From Methanobacterium sp. UBA294 (GTDB lineage Archaea > Methanobacteriota > Methanobacteria > Methanobacteriales > Methanobacteriaceae), in contig DACB01000008.1 in assembly GCA_002494495.1 (NCBI GenBank), positions 156,182 to 169,974 of the forward strand: a stretch of 13,793 nt of DNA. The letters are read 5' to 3'. Of the stretch, positions 6,986 to 13,785 are shown in pieces. The notes under the pieces were generated by a model, which ran no database searches, was not told the DNA's origin, and saw nothing but the letters and a program-made list of their open reading frames with translations. The position numbers and the translations under genes were made by a program. Every line of letters starts with the position of its first letter. Position 1 is the first letter of the stretch.

Positions 6986-7011
6986 TTAAAAGTTACCTTT
7001 AAAAGTTACCT
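6986..7011. repeat. Perfect 13-bp tandem duplication before the protease gene
   Basis: TTAAAAGTTACCT occurs twice in direct succession (6986-6998, 6999-7011). A third GTTACC is at 6968-6973, right after the preceding stop codon. The repeats lie between a TATA-like TTATATGG (about 6975-6982) and the protease start at 7051. They could be an operator, an mRNA element, or a recent slippage duplication. Confidence 0.6.
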
Positions 7012-7050
7012 TATGCTTAAATGGATCTATGAAGATCAGGTAGGACGTAA

Positions 7051-8061
7051 ATGTACAACGCTGAAGTCTTAAAAGAACATATATCCCGATATTTCACAGT
7101 AAATAATTTCTCAACAGATCCAGGAAATCCTTATTTTATACTGGAAAATTATGATTCAGTTAGATTCAACCAGCTAACCAGGGAACTGGAAGAAATAGGC
7201 TACATACCATGGATGGATGAATTTGATGGAAAATACTATCTTAAATTAGGTGAAGCACCCACCAGAAAGAAATCAAAATACTATCTCCAGATCATACTCT
7301 TCATAATCACCATAGCAACCACAGTATCTGCCGGATACTTCTTCGGCGGTAGCATTATTGATGGGATAGCCTTTTCTGTGGCAATAATGGCCATTATCGG
7401 TACTCACGAGCTTGCCCACTACTTTGCAGCCCGAAAATATGATGTAGAAGCCACATTACCCTACTTCATACCAGCACCCACGCTCATAGGGACTTTTGGG
7501 GCGGTTATAAACGTTAAATCTGCTATACCCACTAAGAACGCCCTATTTGATCTGGGAGCAAGTGGACCCCTGGCTGGTTTCATCGTAACCATCCCTGTAT
7601 TATTTATTGGGATATTTCTATCTACAGTGGAGCCACTAAAGACAGGGGCAATTATATTCAACCCGCCGCTACTCATGAGTATCATAGCCTACTTTGCAGC
7701 TCCGGTTGTACCTGAGGGGTACATGTTAAGCATTCATCCAGTTGCATTTGCCGGATGGGTGGGTATAGTGGTTACCATGCTCAATTTGATGCCAGTGGCC
7801 TTTTTAGATGGTGGACACATCTCTCGGTCAATTTTCAAACAGAAATTCCATAAACTCATCTCCTTTGCGGGTGTTTTAGTTACAATAGCCTTAGGCTGGA
7901 TACCCATGGCTATTTTAATGGCTATTTTAATGGTCATTTCTCGGGAACACCCAGGTGCAATGGATAACGTAGGAAAACTAAGTAAAAACCGTAAAATATT
8001 AACTGTAATACTGATGGTTGTGTTGTTGTTATGCCTGGCGCCCGCTCCTTCCTATTTATAA
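7051..8061 (+). CDS. Site-2 protease family (M50) intramembrane metalloprotease
   Basis: A 336-residue membrane protease. A soluble N-terminal domain of about 75 residues precedes the first membrane helix (about 78-98). The zinc site is HELAH at 119-123 in the next helix, with the third ligand D253 in the LDGGH motif (252-256); both are intact, so activity is expected. Further hydrophobic segments lie at about 170-190, 235-250, 268-292 and 314-333. M50 enzymes cut single-pass membrane substrates within the bilayer, often in regulated proteolysis. No PDZ domain is evident. A purine-rich AGGTAGGA precedes the ATG. The gap to the sulfur-carrier gene is 83 bp with its own TATA-like box, so it may be transcribed separately. 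The substrate is unknown. Confidence 0.9.
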   Translation: MYNAEVLKEHISRYFTVNNFSTDPGNPYFILENYDSVRFNQLTRELEEIGYIPWMDEFDGKYYLKLGEAPTRKKSKYYLQIILFIITIATTVSAGYFFGGSIIDGIAFSVAIMAIIGTHELAHYFAARKYDVEATLPYFIPAPTLIGTFGAVINVKSAIPTKNALFDLGASGPLAGFIVTIPVLFIGIFLSTVEPLKTGAIIFNPPLLMSIIAYFAAPVVPEGYMLSIHPVAFAGWVGIVVTMLNLMPVAFLDGGHISRSIFKQKFHKLISFAGVLVTIALGWIPMAILMAILMVISREHPGAMDNVGKLSKNRKILTVILMVVLLLCLAPAPSYL

Positions 8062-8131
8062 ATTAATAAATCATTAGGTTCTTCGAAAATCTGAAAATAA
8101 AAGAATCATTTAAAAAAATAGAGGCACGTTA

Positions 8132-8995
8132 ATGAAAGTATACTTTGAATGCGCACCATGCTTCCTTCGGCAAGCCCGGGAGGCACTGGATATGGCAACC
8201 ACAGATGATGAACTTAAACTGGAGATTATGGAAGAATTAACCCAAATAATAGGGGAAAACTTCAGTAAAGGGGCTGTATCAAATAAGATTGGAACTAGGA
8301 TTCACCGGACTATAAAGAAGAGGACTGGAAATGAAGATCCCTACCTGATCCAGAAGGAAAAGTGTAATCAGATAGCCCAGCAATTTCTACCATCAATTGA
8401 AAAACTCCTGAAGAAGGATAACACCCTTAAAAATTATCTTAAAGCAGCTATTACTGGTAATATTATAGATTTTGGTGCTTTAGGACTTGATAGAGATATA
8501 AAAGCCCTGATAACCGAGACCATGCATAAGGACTTAGCAGTGGATCATTCTGATTTACTGGAGGAAGAATTAAAGAAGGCACAGAAGGTCCTGTATCTGG
8601 CGGATAACATTGGTGAAATTGTCTTTGACAAGCTGCTCATAGAAAAACTCAAGAATGATTATCAGGTAGATGTTACAGTAGCGGTGAAGGATAAACCAAT
8701 ACTCAACGATGCATGTATATCTGATGCCCTGGAAATTGGTATAGATGAAGTTGCCAAGCTAACAACCATAGGTACAGACTCCATAGGTGTTGTATATGGG
8801 GATTTTTCACCAGAATTCAGAGAAAAATTCCATGAAGCAGATCTAATCATCGCCAAGGGACTGGGAAACTATGAAGGCCTGGATGAAATAATACCGGGTG
8901 ATAAACCAATTTTTTCTCTTTTAAATGCTAAATGTAAGCCTATCGCTCTTAATATTGGTGTTGAAGTAGGGGATAATGTCGTTTTAAAACTTTGA
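8132..8995 (+). CDS. DUF89/ARMT1-like metal-dependent phosphatase family protein
   Basis: A 287-residue archaeal DUF89 protein. The N-terminal MKVYFECAPCFLRQA, with C7 and C10, is typical of the archaeal subfamily. The metal-site signature is LADNIGEIVFD, with D158 and N159 and D166, followed by a conserved VKDKPILND segment and a C-terminal AKGLGNYEGL segment. DUF89 proteins are metal-dependent phosphatases proposed to remove damaged or excess sugar and cofactor phosphates (damage control). The human member ARMT1 was reported as a protein carboxyl methyltransferase. The substrate here cannot be told. GAGG lies seven bases before the ATG. The DUF1932 gene follows after 31 bp, suggesting joint transcription. 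Confidence 0.87.
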   Translation: MKVYFECAPCFLRQAREALDMATTDDELKLEIMEELTQIIGENFSKGAVSNKIGTRIHRTIKKRTGNEDPYLIQKEKCNQIAQQFLPSIEKLLKKDNTLKNYLKAAITGNIIDFGALGLDRDIKALITETMHKDLAVDHSDLLEEELKKAQKVLYLADNIGEIVFDKLLIEKLKNDYQVDVTVAVKDKPILNDACISDALEIGIDEVAKLTTIGTDSIGVVYGDFSPEFREKFHEADLIIAKGLGNYEGLDEIIPGDKPIFSLLNAKCKPIALNIGVEVGDNVVLKL

Positions 8996-9026
8996 TCTAT
9001 AATAACGTAGAAATAAATGGTATAAT

Positions 9027-9875
9027 ATGAATGTAGGGTTTTTAGGTTTTGGAGAAGTGGCATCGACCCTTTCTGTATGGCTTAAAGAGGCTGGTGCTGA
9101 TGTTTACACATCAATTGAAAATAGAAGTAATAAGACACAGGGTCTGGCAAAAGATTGTGGTGTAAATATTTGCAGCGACAATAAATCCATGGCAGAAATT
9201 TCTGACATATTAATATCGGCAGTTACACCTGCAGAAGCTCTTAATATAGCTAAAGAGGTGGGTAAATATGTAAAGGGTATCTACATCGATGTAAATAACA
9301 TCTCCCCCAAGACAGTTAATGAGGCAATGGGTTACATTGAGAATGGGAAGACAGTGGATGCAGCCATAATGGGTGGTATAGAGAAGGAAGGAATCAGGGT
9401 ACAGATTGTAGCATCAGGGAGCTATGCAGAACAGTTTTCCAATCTAAACCAGTATGGATTAAACATAAGAGTTATATCTCCAGATCTGGGTAAGGCCAAG
9501 GCACTGAAGATGCTTCGAAGCTCATATACTAAAGGTGTTTCTGCAGTGTTACTGGAGTCGCTTTTTTTTGCCCATCAACTGGATTTAGACCAGGAGCTTT
9601 TAAAGTGCTTAGAAAGCACAGAATGCCCGGACTTTAGGGAATCATCCCTTTCAAGAGTCAAAAACAGTGCCTATCATGCAGAGAGAAAGTCACAGGAAAT
9701 GGAAGAAGTTTTAAAATTCATGAATAACATGAGAAAACTGGAAGTAATTCATGAAGATGAACATCCTTGTATGGTTAAATCTACTGGAGAATACTTTAAA
9801 TATATTTCTGAGAATATGAAACTTGATAAAAAACCAGATAATTTAAAAGAGCTCTTTGAATTACTTAAGGATTGA
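9027..9875 (+). CDS. NAD(P)-binding DUF1932 dehydrogenase-like protein
   Basis: A 282-residue protein of the beta-hydroxyacid dehydrogenase / 6-phosphogluconate dehydrogenase-like superfamily. The N-terminal Rossmann motif is GFGEVA (7-12). Residues about 60-110 carry the usual SDILISAVTP and YIDVNNISP strands. The C-terminal half matches DUF1932, with the KMLRSSYTKG segment containing K161 and K169; a lysine in this helix is the likely catalytic residue. It probably oxidises or reduces a hydroxyacid, with unknown substrate. The start is the only reasonable ATG; the region before it lacks a strong Shine-Dalgarno, unlike its neighbours. It lies 31 bp after the DUF89 gene and is followed by a T6 tract. 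Confidence 0.85.
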   Translation: MNVGFLGFGEVASTLSVWLKEAGADVYTSIENRSNKTQGLAKDCGVNICSDNKSMAEISDILISAVTPAEALNIAKEVGKYVKGIYIDVNNISPKTVNEAMGYIENGKTVDAAIMGGIEKEGIRVQIVASGSYAEQFSNLNQYGLNIRVISPDLGKAKALKMLRSSYTKGVSAVLLESLFFAHQLDLDQELLKCLESTECPDFRESSLSRVKNSAYHAERKSQEMEEVLKFMNNMRKLEVIHEDEHPCMVKSTGEYFKYISENMKLDKKPDNLKELFELLKD

Positions 9876-9881
9876 GATCTA

Positions 9882-9887
9882 TTTTTT
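9882..9887 (+). terminator. Oligo-T terminator after the DUF1932 gene
   Basis: A T6 tract seven bases after the stop codon. Archaeal RNA polymerase terminates at oligo-T tracts without needing a hairpin. The next gene has its own promoter-like sequence and ribosome binding site, consistent with an end of transcription here. Confidence 0.4.
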
Positions 9888-9940
9888 GATAAAAATCCTA
9901 TTATTATTCTAGATAAAAAAATCCTCAAATAAATCCAATA

Positions 9941-9958
9941 ATTATAATATATTATATT
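9941..9958 (+). promoter_or_regulatory. Candidate TATA region for the 67-residue protein
   Basis: An uninterrupted A/T stretch ATTATAATATATTATATT lies about 65-80 bp before the ATG at 10023. Usual spacing would put the start of transcription near 9975-9982, with a leader of about 45 nt containing AAGGAGGT. The exact box cannot be chosen. Confidence 0.4.
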
Positions 9959-10010
9959 GATCAGTAAGAATTATCTGTTTAGAAAATTAAATTAAATATG
10001 GACTTCATTA

Positions 10011-10016
10011 AGGAGG
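10011..10016 (+). promoter_or_regulatory. Very strong Shine-Dalgarno of the 67-residue protein
   Basis: AGGAGG, extended as AAGGAGGT (10010-10017), six bases before the ATG at 10023. It is the best match to the anti-Shine-Dalgarno on the plus strand of this window and suggests high translation of the small protein. Confidence 0.75.
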
Positions 10017-10022
10017 TTTCTA

Positions 10023-10226
10023 ATGTCTAAACCTGAATGGGAAAAAATCTGCCAAGAAGATTTAGAGAAACTCATTGGTAAAAAAATCATCAACGTTACT
10101 TTTAAATCTCATAGTGAGGACTGTTGGAGAATGCATATAGATACAGATCAGGGAAGGGTAGTCATGACATTTTGCAGGGATTGGCCCTGTCCCGTTGTTG
10201 AGTATAGGACATCGAAGACAGAGTAA
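10023..10226 (+). CDS. Small four-cysteine protein, unknown function
   Basis: A 67-residue soluble protein that I do not recognise. It has four cysteines (C10, C34, C51, C56), the last two in a CRDWPC motif, and three tryptophans (W6, W35, W54). The pattern suggests an N-terminal helix (WEKICQEDLEKLI) followed by beta strands (KIINVTF, WRMHIDT, RVVMTF, VVEYRT). The cysteines could bind a metal or cluster, or form a redox pair; this is inference. It stands alone, with 147 bp before and 133 bp after, its own TATA-like region and an excellent ribosome binding site, and T tracts downstream. There is no signal peptide or membrane segment. That it is a real gene is well supported by the Shine-Dalgarno and composition. 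Confidence 0.8.
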   Translation: MSKPEWEKICQEDLEKLIGKKIINVTFKSHSEDCWRMHIDTDQGRVVMTFCRDWPCPVVEYRTSKTE

Positions 10227-10273
10227 TTTATATTTTTTAAAATATGTAATTACATTATCTGATTAATACCCTA

Positions 10274-10280
10274 TTTTTTT
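10274..10280 (+). terminator. Oligo-T terminator after the 67-residue gene
   Basis: A T7 tract 48 bases after the stop codon, preceded by a T6 tract at 10233-10238. Both are typical archaeal termination signals and separate this gene from the nucleotidyltransferase. Confidence 0.45.
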
Positions 10281-10333
10281 AAATATTCATGATAATCTAA
10301 ATTGAATTAAAATCACTAGATTGAACTATAATC

Positions 10334-10341
10334 TATAAAAA
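10334..10341 (+). promoter_or_regulatory. Candidate TATA box for the nucleotidyltransferase
   Basis: TATAAAAA lies about 22 bp before the TTG codon at 10360. Usual spacing would start transcription almost at the initiation codon, giving a leaderless or nearly leaderless message. An alternative TATAATCT at 10327-10334 would give a leader of only a few bases. Confidence 0.35.
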
Positions 10342-10359
10342 TTAATTAATTGTGGTATC

Positions 10360-11655
10360 TTGATAGGCATAAGCGCAGACTTCGACCCGCTACATAAAGG
10401 GCATGTAAAATTAATAGAGAAGGCCAGGCAAATAGCTGATGATAAGGGCACACAGGTAGTTATATACCTGAATAAAGGTTACAGTGCCAACCACGCTCCT
10501 TTTTTTTCCAGTTTTCAAGCTCGGTCAAGAATGGCGCTAAAGGCAGGTGCAGATAAGGTTGTACCTATTGAAGGTTTGCATCACCGGTTAACTCTAGCTT
10601 ACACAGTCCCCATCAGAATCGCCATGATGCTGGAAGATGGGGTGGTGGATTATGTTGATGCAGCTGACATCTCAACCGCCAAAGTGGTGAAGCTTTCCCG
10701 AAAATTTGCAAGGAAAGGTATATTCAGTGGCATTCCCCGTAATCTGCCCAATAGAAATGTAATTAGATGGTTTGCTGTTAATGAATTTTTATTCGGTAAA
10801 TATCAAAGGAAGATGAAATTCCACATCATTCCTGAATATAAAATGGATGGTGAGAAGATATCCGGACGTATCATACGAAAAGAAATCATAAAAAATCAAT
10901 TGAAGATACCTAAGAGTGTTAAAAATCTTTTACCTCCTTCCACAGTGGATATTCTGGAGGATGAATTTCAAAAGAATCATTTACCCGATGAAAGGGATAT
11001 GGATGTTATCCTGAACAAATTAAATAAATATTCCCGATCAAAATTATTGGAAATAGCCCATATTAATGCTGAAGCTGTAAATGAACTGGTGAAAGGCCGA
11101 AGGTATCGATTGGAAAGTCAGATATGGGCTTCCCTAAGAAAAGCCGGATATGGGCCTGTTTTAAGTAGACTGGCCATCAGTGCAGTTGAACAGGATGTAA
11201 GTAAAAGGGAAGTGTTTCACCTAATAAAAGATTATGAGAAAAAGGGTATTATCCCGCCGGACCAGACCACAGGCAAAGTTATTGAAAGAGCTTGGTTTGT
11301 TTCTTCAAAGGCCAGCCAGGGAATTCCCTCACATGAGGCCCATAAAATTTTCCGGAAAGGGGTAGAACTTAAAAAACCACCCCTGCAAACAATGGATTCT
11401 GGTTTACATCTTCGAAGTTTTGAGGTGGATTCTTTAAAAGATGATGGGGAGGCGGAAATCTTTGTAGATAAAAGGGGAGATATTGCCTGCTTAATTAGGA
11501 CTTCGAAACGTAAAATAAAAAGCCCATTAATACTCCCCGCCCAACAGGCAACCTACCTGCGTCTCATCATTGATTCTCACTTCATACCTCTAAAAGCAAG
11601 GGTGATGAAGAAAAAAGAGGGTTTCAGGATCAGGATTAGTTTAGATAATGAATGA
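10360..11655 (+). CDS. HxGH nucleotidyltransferase, TmcAL-like, with C-terminal accessory domain (TTG start)
   Basis: A 431-residue protein. The N-terminal nucleotidyltransferase domain carries FDPLHKGH (8-15, HxGH motif) and ISGRIIR (167-173, corresponding to the ISSTxIR motif), with RSRMALKAGAD and VDAADISTAKVVK between. This matches the archaeal 'cytidyltransferase-related' family with its own C-terminal region (Pfam HIGH_NTase1_ass, from memory). The segment order also resembles bacterial TmcAL, which makes acetyl-adenylate and acetylates C34 of elongator tRNA-Met: FNPFHNGH, then TRTKMALEAG-like, then IRKAL followed by VxxLLPxxTxxIL. A tRNA-related role is plausible but unproven. The start is TTG at 10360: a stop at 10336 limits extension and no ATG or GTG fits before the HxGH motif. 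Confidence 0.85.
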   Translation: MIGISADFDPLHKGHVKLIEKARQIADDKGTQVVIYLNKGYSANHAPFFSSFQARSRMALKAGADKVVPIEGLHHRLTLAYTVPIRIAMMLEDGVVDYVDAADISTAKVVKLSRKFARKGIFSGIPRNLPNRNVIRWFAVNEFLFGKYQRKMKFHIIPEYKMDGEKISGRIIRKEIIKNQLKIPKSVKNLLPPSTVDILEDEFQKNHLPDERDMDVILNKLNKYSRSKLLEIAHINAEAVNELVKGRRYRLESQIWASLRKAGYGPVLSRLAISAVEQDVSKREVFHLIKDYEKKGIIPPDQTTGKVIERAWFVSSKASQGIPSHEAHKIFRKGVELKKPPLQTMDSGLHLRSFEVDSLKDDGEAEIFVDKRGDIACLIRTSKRKIKSPLILPAQQATYLRLIIDSHFIPLKARVMKKKEGFRIRISLDNE

Positions 11656-11718
11656 AGACAGGACAAGTTAGATAATCAATAAAGAAATAAAAAAAGATTT
11701 CTGAAGTTGTAAAAAGTA

Positions 11719-11724
11719 TTTTTT
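11719..11724 (+). terminator. Oligo-T terminator after the nucleotidyltransferase
   Basis: A T6 tract 64 bases after the stop codon, preceded by AAAAAGTA so that a small A/T hairpin is possible. A plausible archaeal terminator. Confidence 0.35.
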
Positions 11725-11748
11725 GATTAAATAAAGGATAATAATTTA

Positions 11749-11895
11749 ATGGTTCCCATAAAAATTTTATATGCAAATCTCAACAGCACGATAGGAAATA
11801 GTATTGGTTTTAAAGCCCTTAAAACAGCTAACTTTATAAAAAAACTTAATATCCTGCCAATAACCATAAATAGAATATCAGTCAGAAAAACTTGA
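11749..11895 (+). CDS. Doubtful 48-residue basic peptide
   Basis: ATG to TGA encoding 48 residues beginning MVPIKILYANL and ending RISVRKT. It has lysines and arginines but no aspartate or glutamate, and no recognisable domain. AGGA lies ten bases before the ATG, which is a poor spacing. The region is less AT-rich than its flanks, and a T8 tract follows 41 bases after the stop, which would suit a short transcript. It may equally be a chance frame or part of a non-coding RNA. Confidence 0.2.
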   Translation: MVPIKILYANLNSTIGNSIGFKALKTANFIKKLNILPITINRISVRKT

Positions 11896-11936
11896 ATCAC
11901 CATAATTATTATGTTATTATTAATTTAAAAAAGTTG

Positions 11937-11944
11937 TTTTTTTT
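11937..11944 (+). terminator. T8 tract, longest T run in this spacer
   Basis: Eight consecutive T residues on the plus strand. It lies 41 bases past the end of the doubtful ORF and about 280 bases past the nucleotidyltransferase stop. It could be a backup terminator or the end of a short independent transcript. Confidence 0.4.
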
Positions 11945-12069
11945 ACAAAATAAGGTTGTTTATTAATTTTAAACTCTTTTAAATGATACTACATATTAAT
12001 GAGTTCTAATAAGACCCATATCTGTTTTTAATCTAAATTGATAGAACTGGAACTTTATTCATGCCTTTT

Positions 12070-12130
12070 AAAAAACTTCACTGCCTTTAACCTTGTGGCA
12101 TTCCTATTGCTCTGGCTAGCCTGACGAGTC
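12070..12130 (-). ncRNA. Candidate structured RNA or RaSEA 3' UTR
   Basis: I counted 26 G+C among the 50 bases 12081-12130, against 22 among the 80 bases 12001-12080 and about 5 among 12131-12165. On the minus strand the block contains TGCC/GGCA arms (12097-12100 with 12082-12085) and then runs into T6 at 12075-12070. This is the shape of a small RNA or structured 3' UTR ending at an oligo-T terminator, 35 bases past the RaSEA stop. No coding frame of note is present on either strand. Identity as RNA is inferred. Confidence 0.35.
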
Positions 12131-12165
12131 AAAATAGAATTTATATTGAATAAATTATGCAAAAA

Positions 12166-13233
12166 TTAGATTCTATCGGTTAAATTAACGTTAGAACGGG
12201 TTAAATCAGAATATTCAACATCAGCTTCCCAATTCACCTTACATTCACAGTCAAATTCCTCTGGAATAGACTGATCAAGGTTGGATTGTATGATCATATG
12301 TTTTAATTTCTTATTGCACTTTTTACAGTTGTATGGGCCTCTTCTGGTTCCAAAACCGGCGGTGTCCATTATCACGGGAATTTTTACTGAACTGCGCACT
12401 CTTCTTATAATTTCCAGTACACTCCAGATCCAGGGCGGTTGGTAGGATCCTCTCCGCCAAAGAACCTCCATCAATGTTCCTTTATGTATTGTGGCCGGGC
12501 AGAAGGATATTCTATCAACACCAACTTTTTCTGCGTATCGAGCTGATGCTACTGCATCTTCAATGGCATTTTTTTCTGATGTTAGGATTGGTTTAATGAA
12601 CAGGTAGGCCTTGGATGTTACTTTGAAGTCTGTTTTTAAATCTTTAACCAGGTCCACTGCCCTCTGGAAGTCTTGGTTGGTAAATCCCTTGTTGATTCTA
12701 TATTCTTTTATGTAATCGCTGCTGCTTTCCAATCCCATGCTTACTTCAAATATCTTATCTGGTATCAGACTGCAGCAGGCTCGAACCGTTCCTTCCGTCA
12801 CATATTCTGGCCGGGATTCAACCACCACTTCTTCAACGTTTTCTTCCTTATTTAACAAGTTTAAGATTTCATCACGGGCATCTTTTGGAATTTCATCTTC
12901 GTTTAGGAAACTTCCAGAGACGAAGATCTTAGCCACTGTTTTAGGTTTGATATCAAATTTATTAAGATTATTTTTGAATAAACTAACAAGTTCATGGGAA
13001 GAAACTGCCTCCAGTGGCGAATCTGCGATATAACTGCACATGGTGCATCCGCCGGACTTAGAAAGTGCGTGGGCGCATCCAGGGGTGGGCAAAATTATGA
13101 AAATTGCATTTCCCTTTCCAGAGTAGAGTAAATCTTCACCTGACCAGCTAGCTGATAGTTCCTGAGCTGTCTTATTCTCTAGCTTTTTGAGGGATTTTTC
13201 CCTTATGCTCTTATTTAGGGTTTGAATATCCAT
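12166..13233 (-). CDS. raSEA: Archaeosine biosynthesis radical SAM enzyme RaSEA
   Basis: A 355-residue radical SAM protein. The cluster cysteines are C53, C63 and C66 (C-x9-C-x2-C spacing, as in Elp3-like members) within PTPGCAHALSKSGGCTMCSY. This spacing, the following VSGSFLNEDEIP and ESRPEYVTE strands, and the C-terminal cysteines C303/C306 and C329/C331 (probably a zinc site) fit RaSEA, formerly the archaeal family TIGR01210. RaSEA works with ArcS: ArcS attaches lysine to preQ0 at tRNA position 15, and RaSEA cleaves the adduct to give archaeosine (G+). ArcS is not in this window. AGGA lies before the ATG at 13233. The gene stands alone, divergent from the thioredoxin and converging on the nucleotidyltransferase. 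Confidence 0.93.
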   Translation of the reverse strand: MDIQTLNKSIREKSLKKLENKTAQELSASWSGEDLLYSGKGNAIFIILPTPGCAHALSKSGGCTMCSYIADSPLEAVSSHELVSLFKNNLNKFDIKPKTVAKIFVSGSFLNEDEIPKDARDEILNLLNKEENVEEVVVESRPEYVTEGTVRACCSLIPDKIFEVSMGLESSSDYIKEYRINKGFTNQDFQRAVDLVKDLKTDFKVTSKAYLFIKPILTSEKNAIEDAVASARYAEKVGVDRISFCPATIHKGTLMEVLWRRGSYQPPWIWSVLEIIRRVRSSVKIPVIMDTAGFGTRRGPYNCKKCNKKLKHMIIQSNLDQSIPEEFDCECKVNWEADVEYSDLTRSNVNLTDRI

Positions 13234-13260
13234 ATTATCCTAAAATATTTTTTTATATCA

Positions 13261-13272
13261 TATATTTATATA
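13261..13272 (-). promoter_or_regulatory. Candidate TATA box for RaSEA
   Basis: The minus strand reads TATATAAATATA here, about 30 bp before the ATG at 13233, so the leader would be very short and could cut into the AGGA site. Other A/T-rich stretches up to 13300 are possible alternatives. The region is shared with the divergent thioredoxin gene. Confidence 0.3.
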
Positions 13273-13365
13273 GATTTCATATTTTTTTTAAAAAATATTG
13301 ATAAATGAAATTAAATTTAATTTAGCAATACAATTAATTAACTATTCCCATCAAATCAGATAGTT

Positions 13366-13785
13366 ATGAAGACTGAATTTATTGTAATAATTGCTGTAGC
13401 TATCCTGGCACTGGTATCATTAGGATTTCTATTTACATCTGGTGATGATAGTCAATCAACAACAGAAAGTCTTAATTGGAATACAGATCTTAATTCTGCT
13501 TTAACTACAGCTAAAAATACAAATAAACTTGTATTAGTTGATGTATATGCTCCATGGTGTGGTTACTGTAAGGAAATGGATAAAAACACATTTCAAAACC
13601 CCCAGGTTCAGGAGAAACTTTCAAATTATGTCTTGGTAAAGGTTAATGGCGATGAAAATCCTGATTTTGTAATGAAATATCAGATTTATGGTTATCCCAC
13701 GGTATTAATTCTTGATCCTGATGGAAATATTGTTAAAACCGTTTCTGGGTATCAAGAACCTGATGACTTCATCAACATGCTATGA
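13366..13785 (+). CDS. Membrane-anchored thioredoxin-fold protein
   Basis: A 139-residue protein. Residues 5-23 form a hydrophobic N-terminal segment that acts as a signal anchor or uncleaved signal peptide, followed by a polar linker (about 24-36). The thioredoxin domain then shows WCGYCK with active-site C65 and C68, and the cis-proline in GYPT at P111. The ending DPDGNIVKTVSGYQ is typical of thioredoxin-like and DsbD-gamma-like domains. It should act outside the membrane in thiol-disulfide exchange. The ATG lacks an obvious Shine-Dalgarno. It is complete, stopping 8 bases before the window edge, so a partner such as a CcdA-type membrane protein could lie just beyond. Confidence 0.9.
   Translation: MKTEFIVIIAVAILALVSLGFLFTSGDDSQSTTESLNWNTDLNSALTTAKNTNKLVLVDVYAPWCGYCKEMDKNTFQNPQVQEKLSNYVLVKVNGDENPDFVMKYQIYGYPTVLILDPDGNIVKTVSGYQEPDDFINML

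Larger units (their letters stand above)
11656..12165. other. Longest gene-free stretch: one doubtful ORF, T tracts, GC-rich block
   Basis: These 510 bases separate the converging nucleotidyltransferase and RaSEA genes. They hold a T6 tract (11719-11724), a doubtful 48-codon ORF (11749-11895), a T8 tract (11937-11944), an AT-rich stretch with nothing recognisable (11945-12080), and a GC-rich block (12081-12130). I see no tRNA, no C/D-box pair and no protein remnant. Confidence 0.6.

Noticed and set aside
12111..12135. CTGACGAG on the plus strand, like the hammerhead ribozyme core CUGANGA
   Set aside because: The required GAAAC segment and a closing stem II are missing, so it is a chance match.
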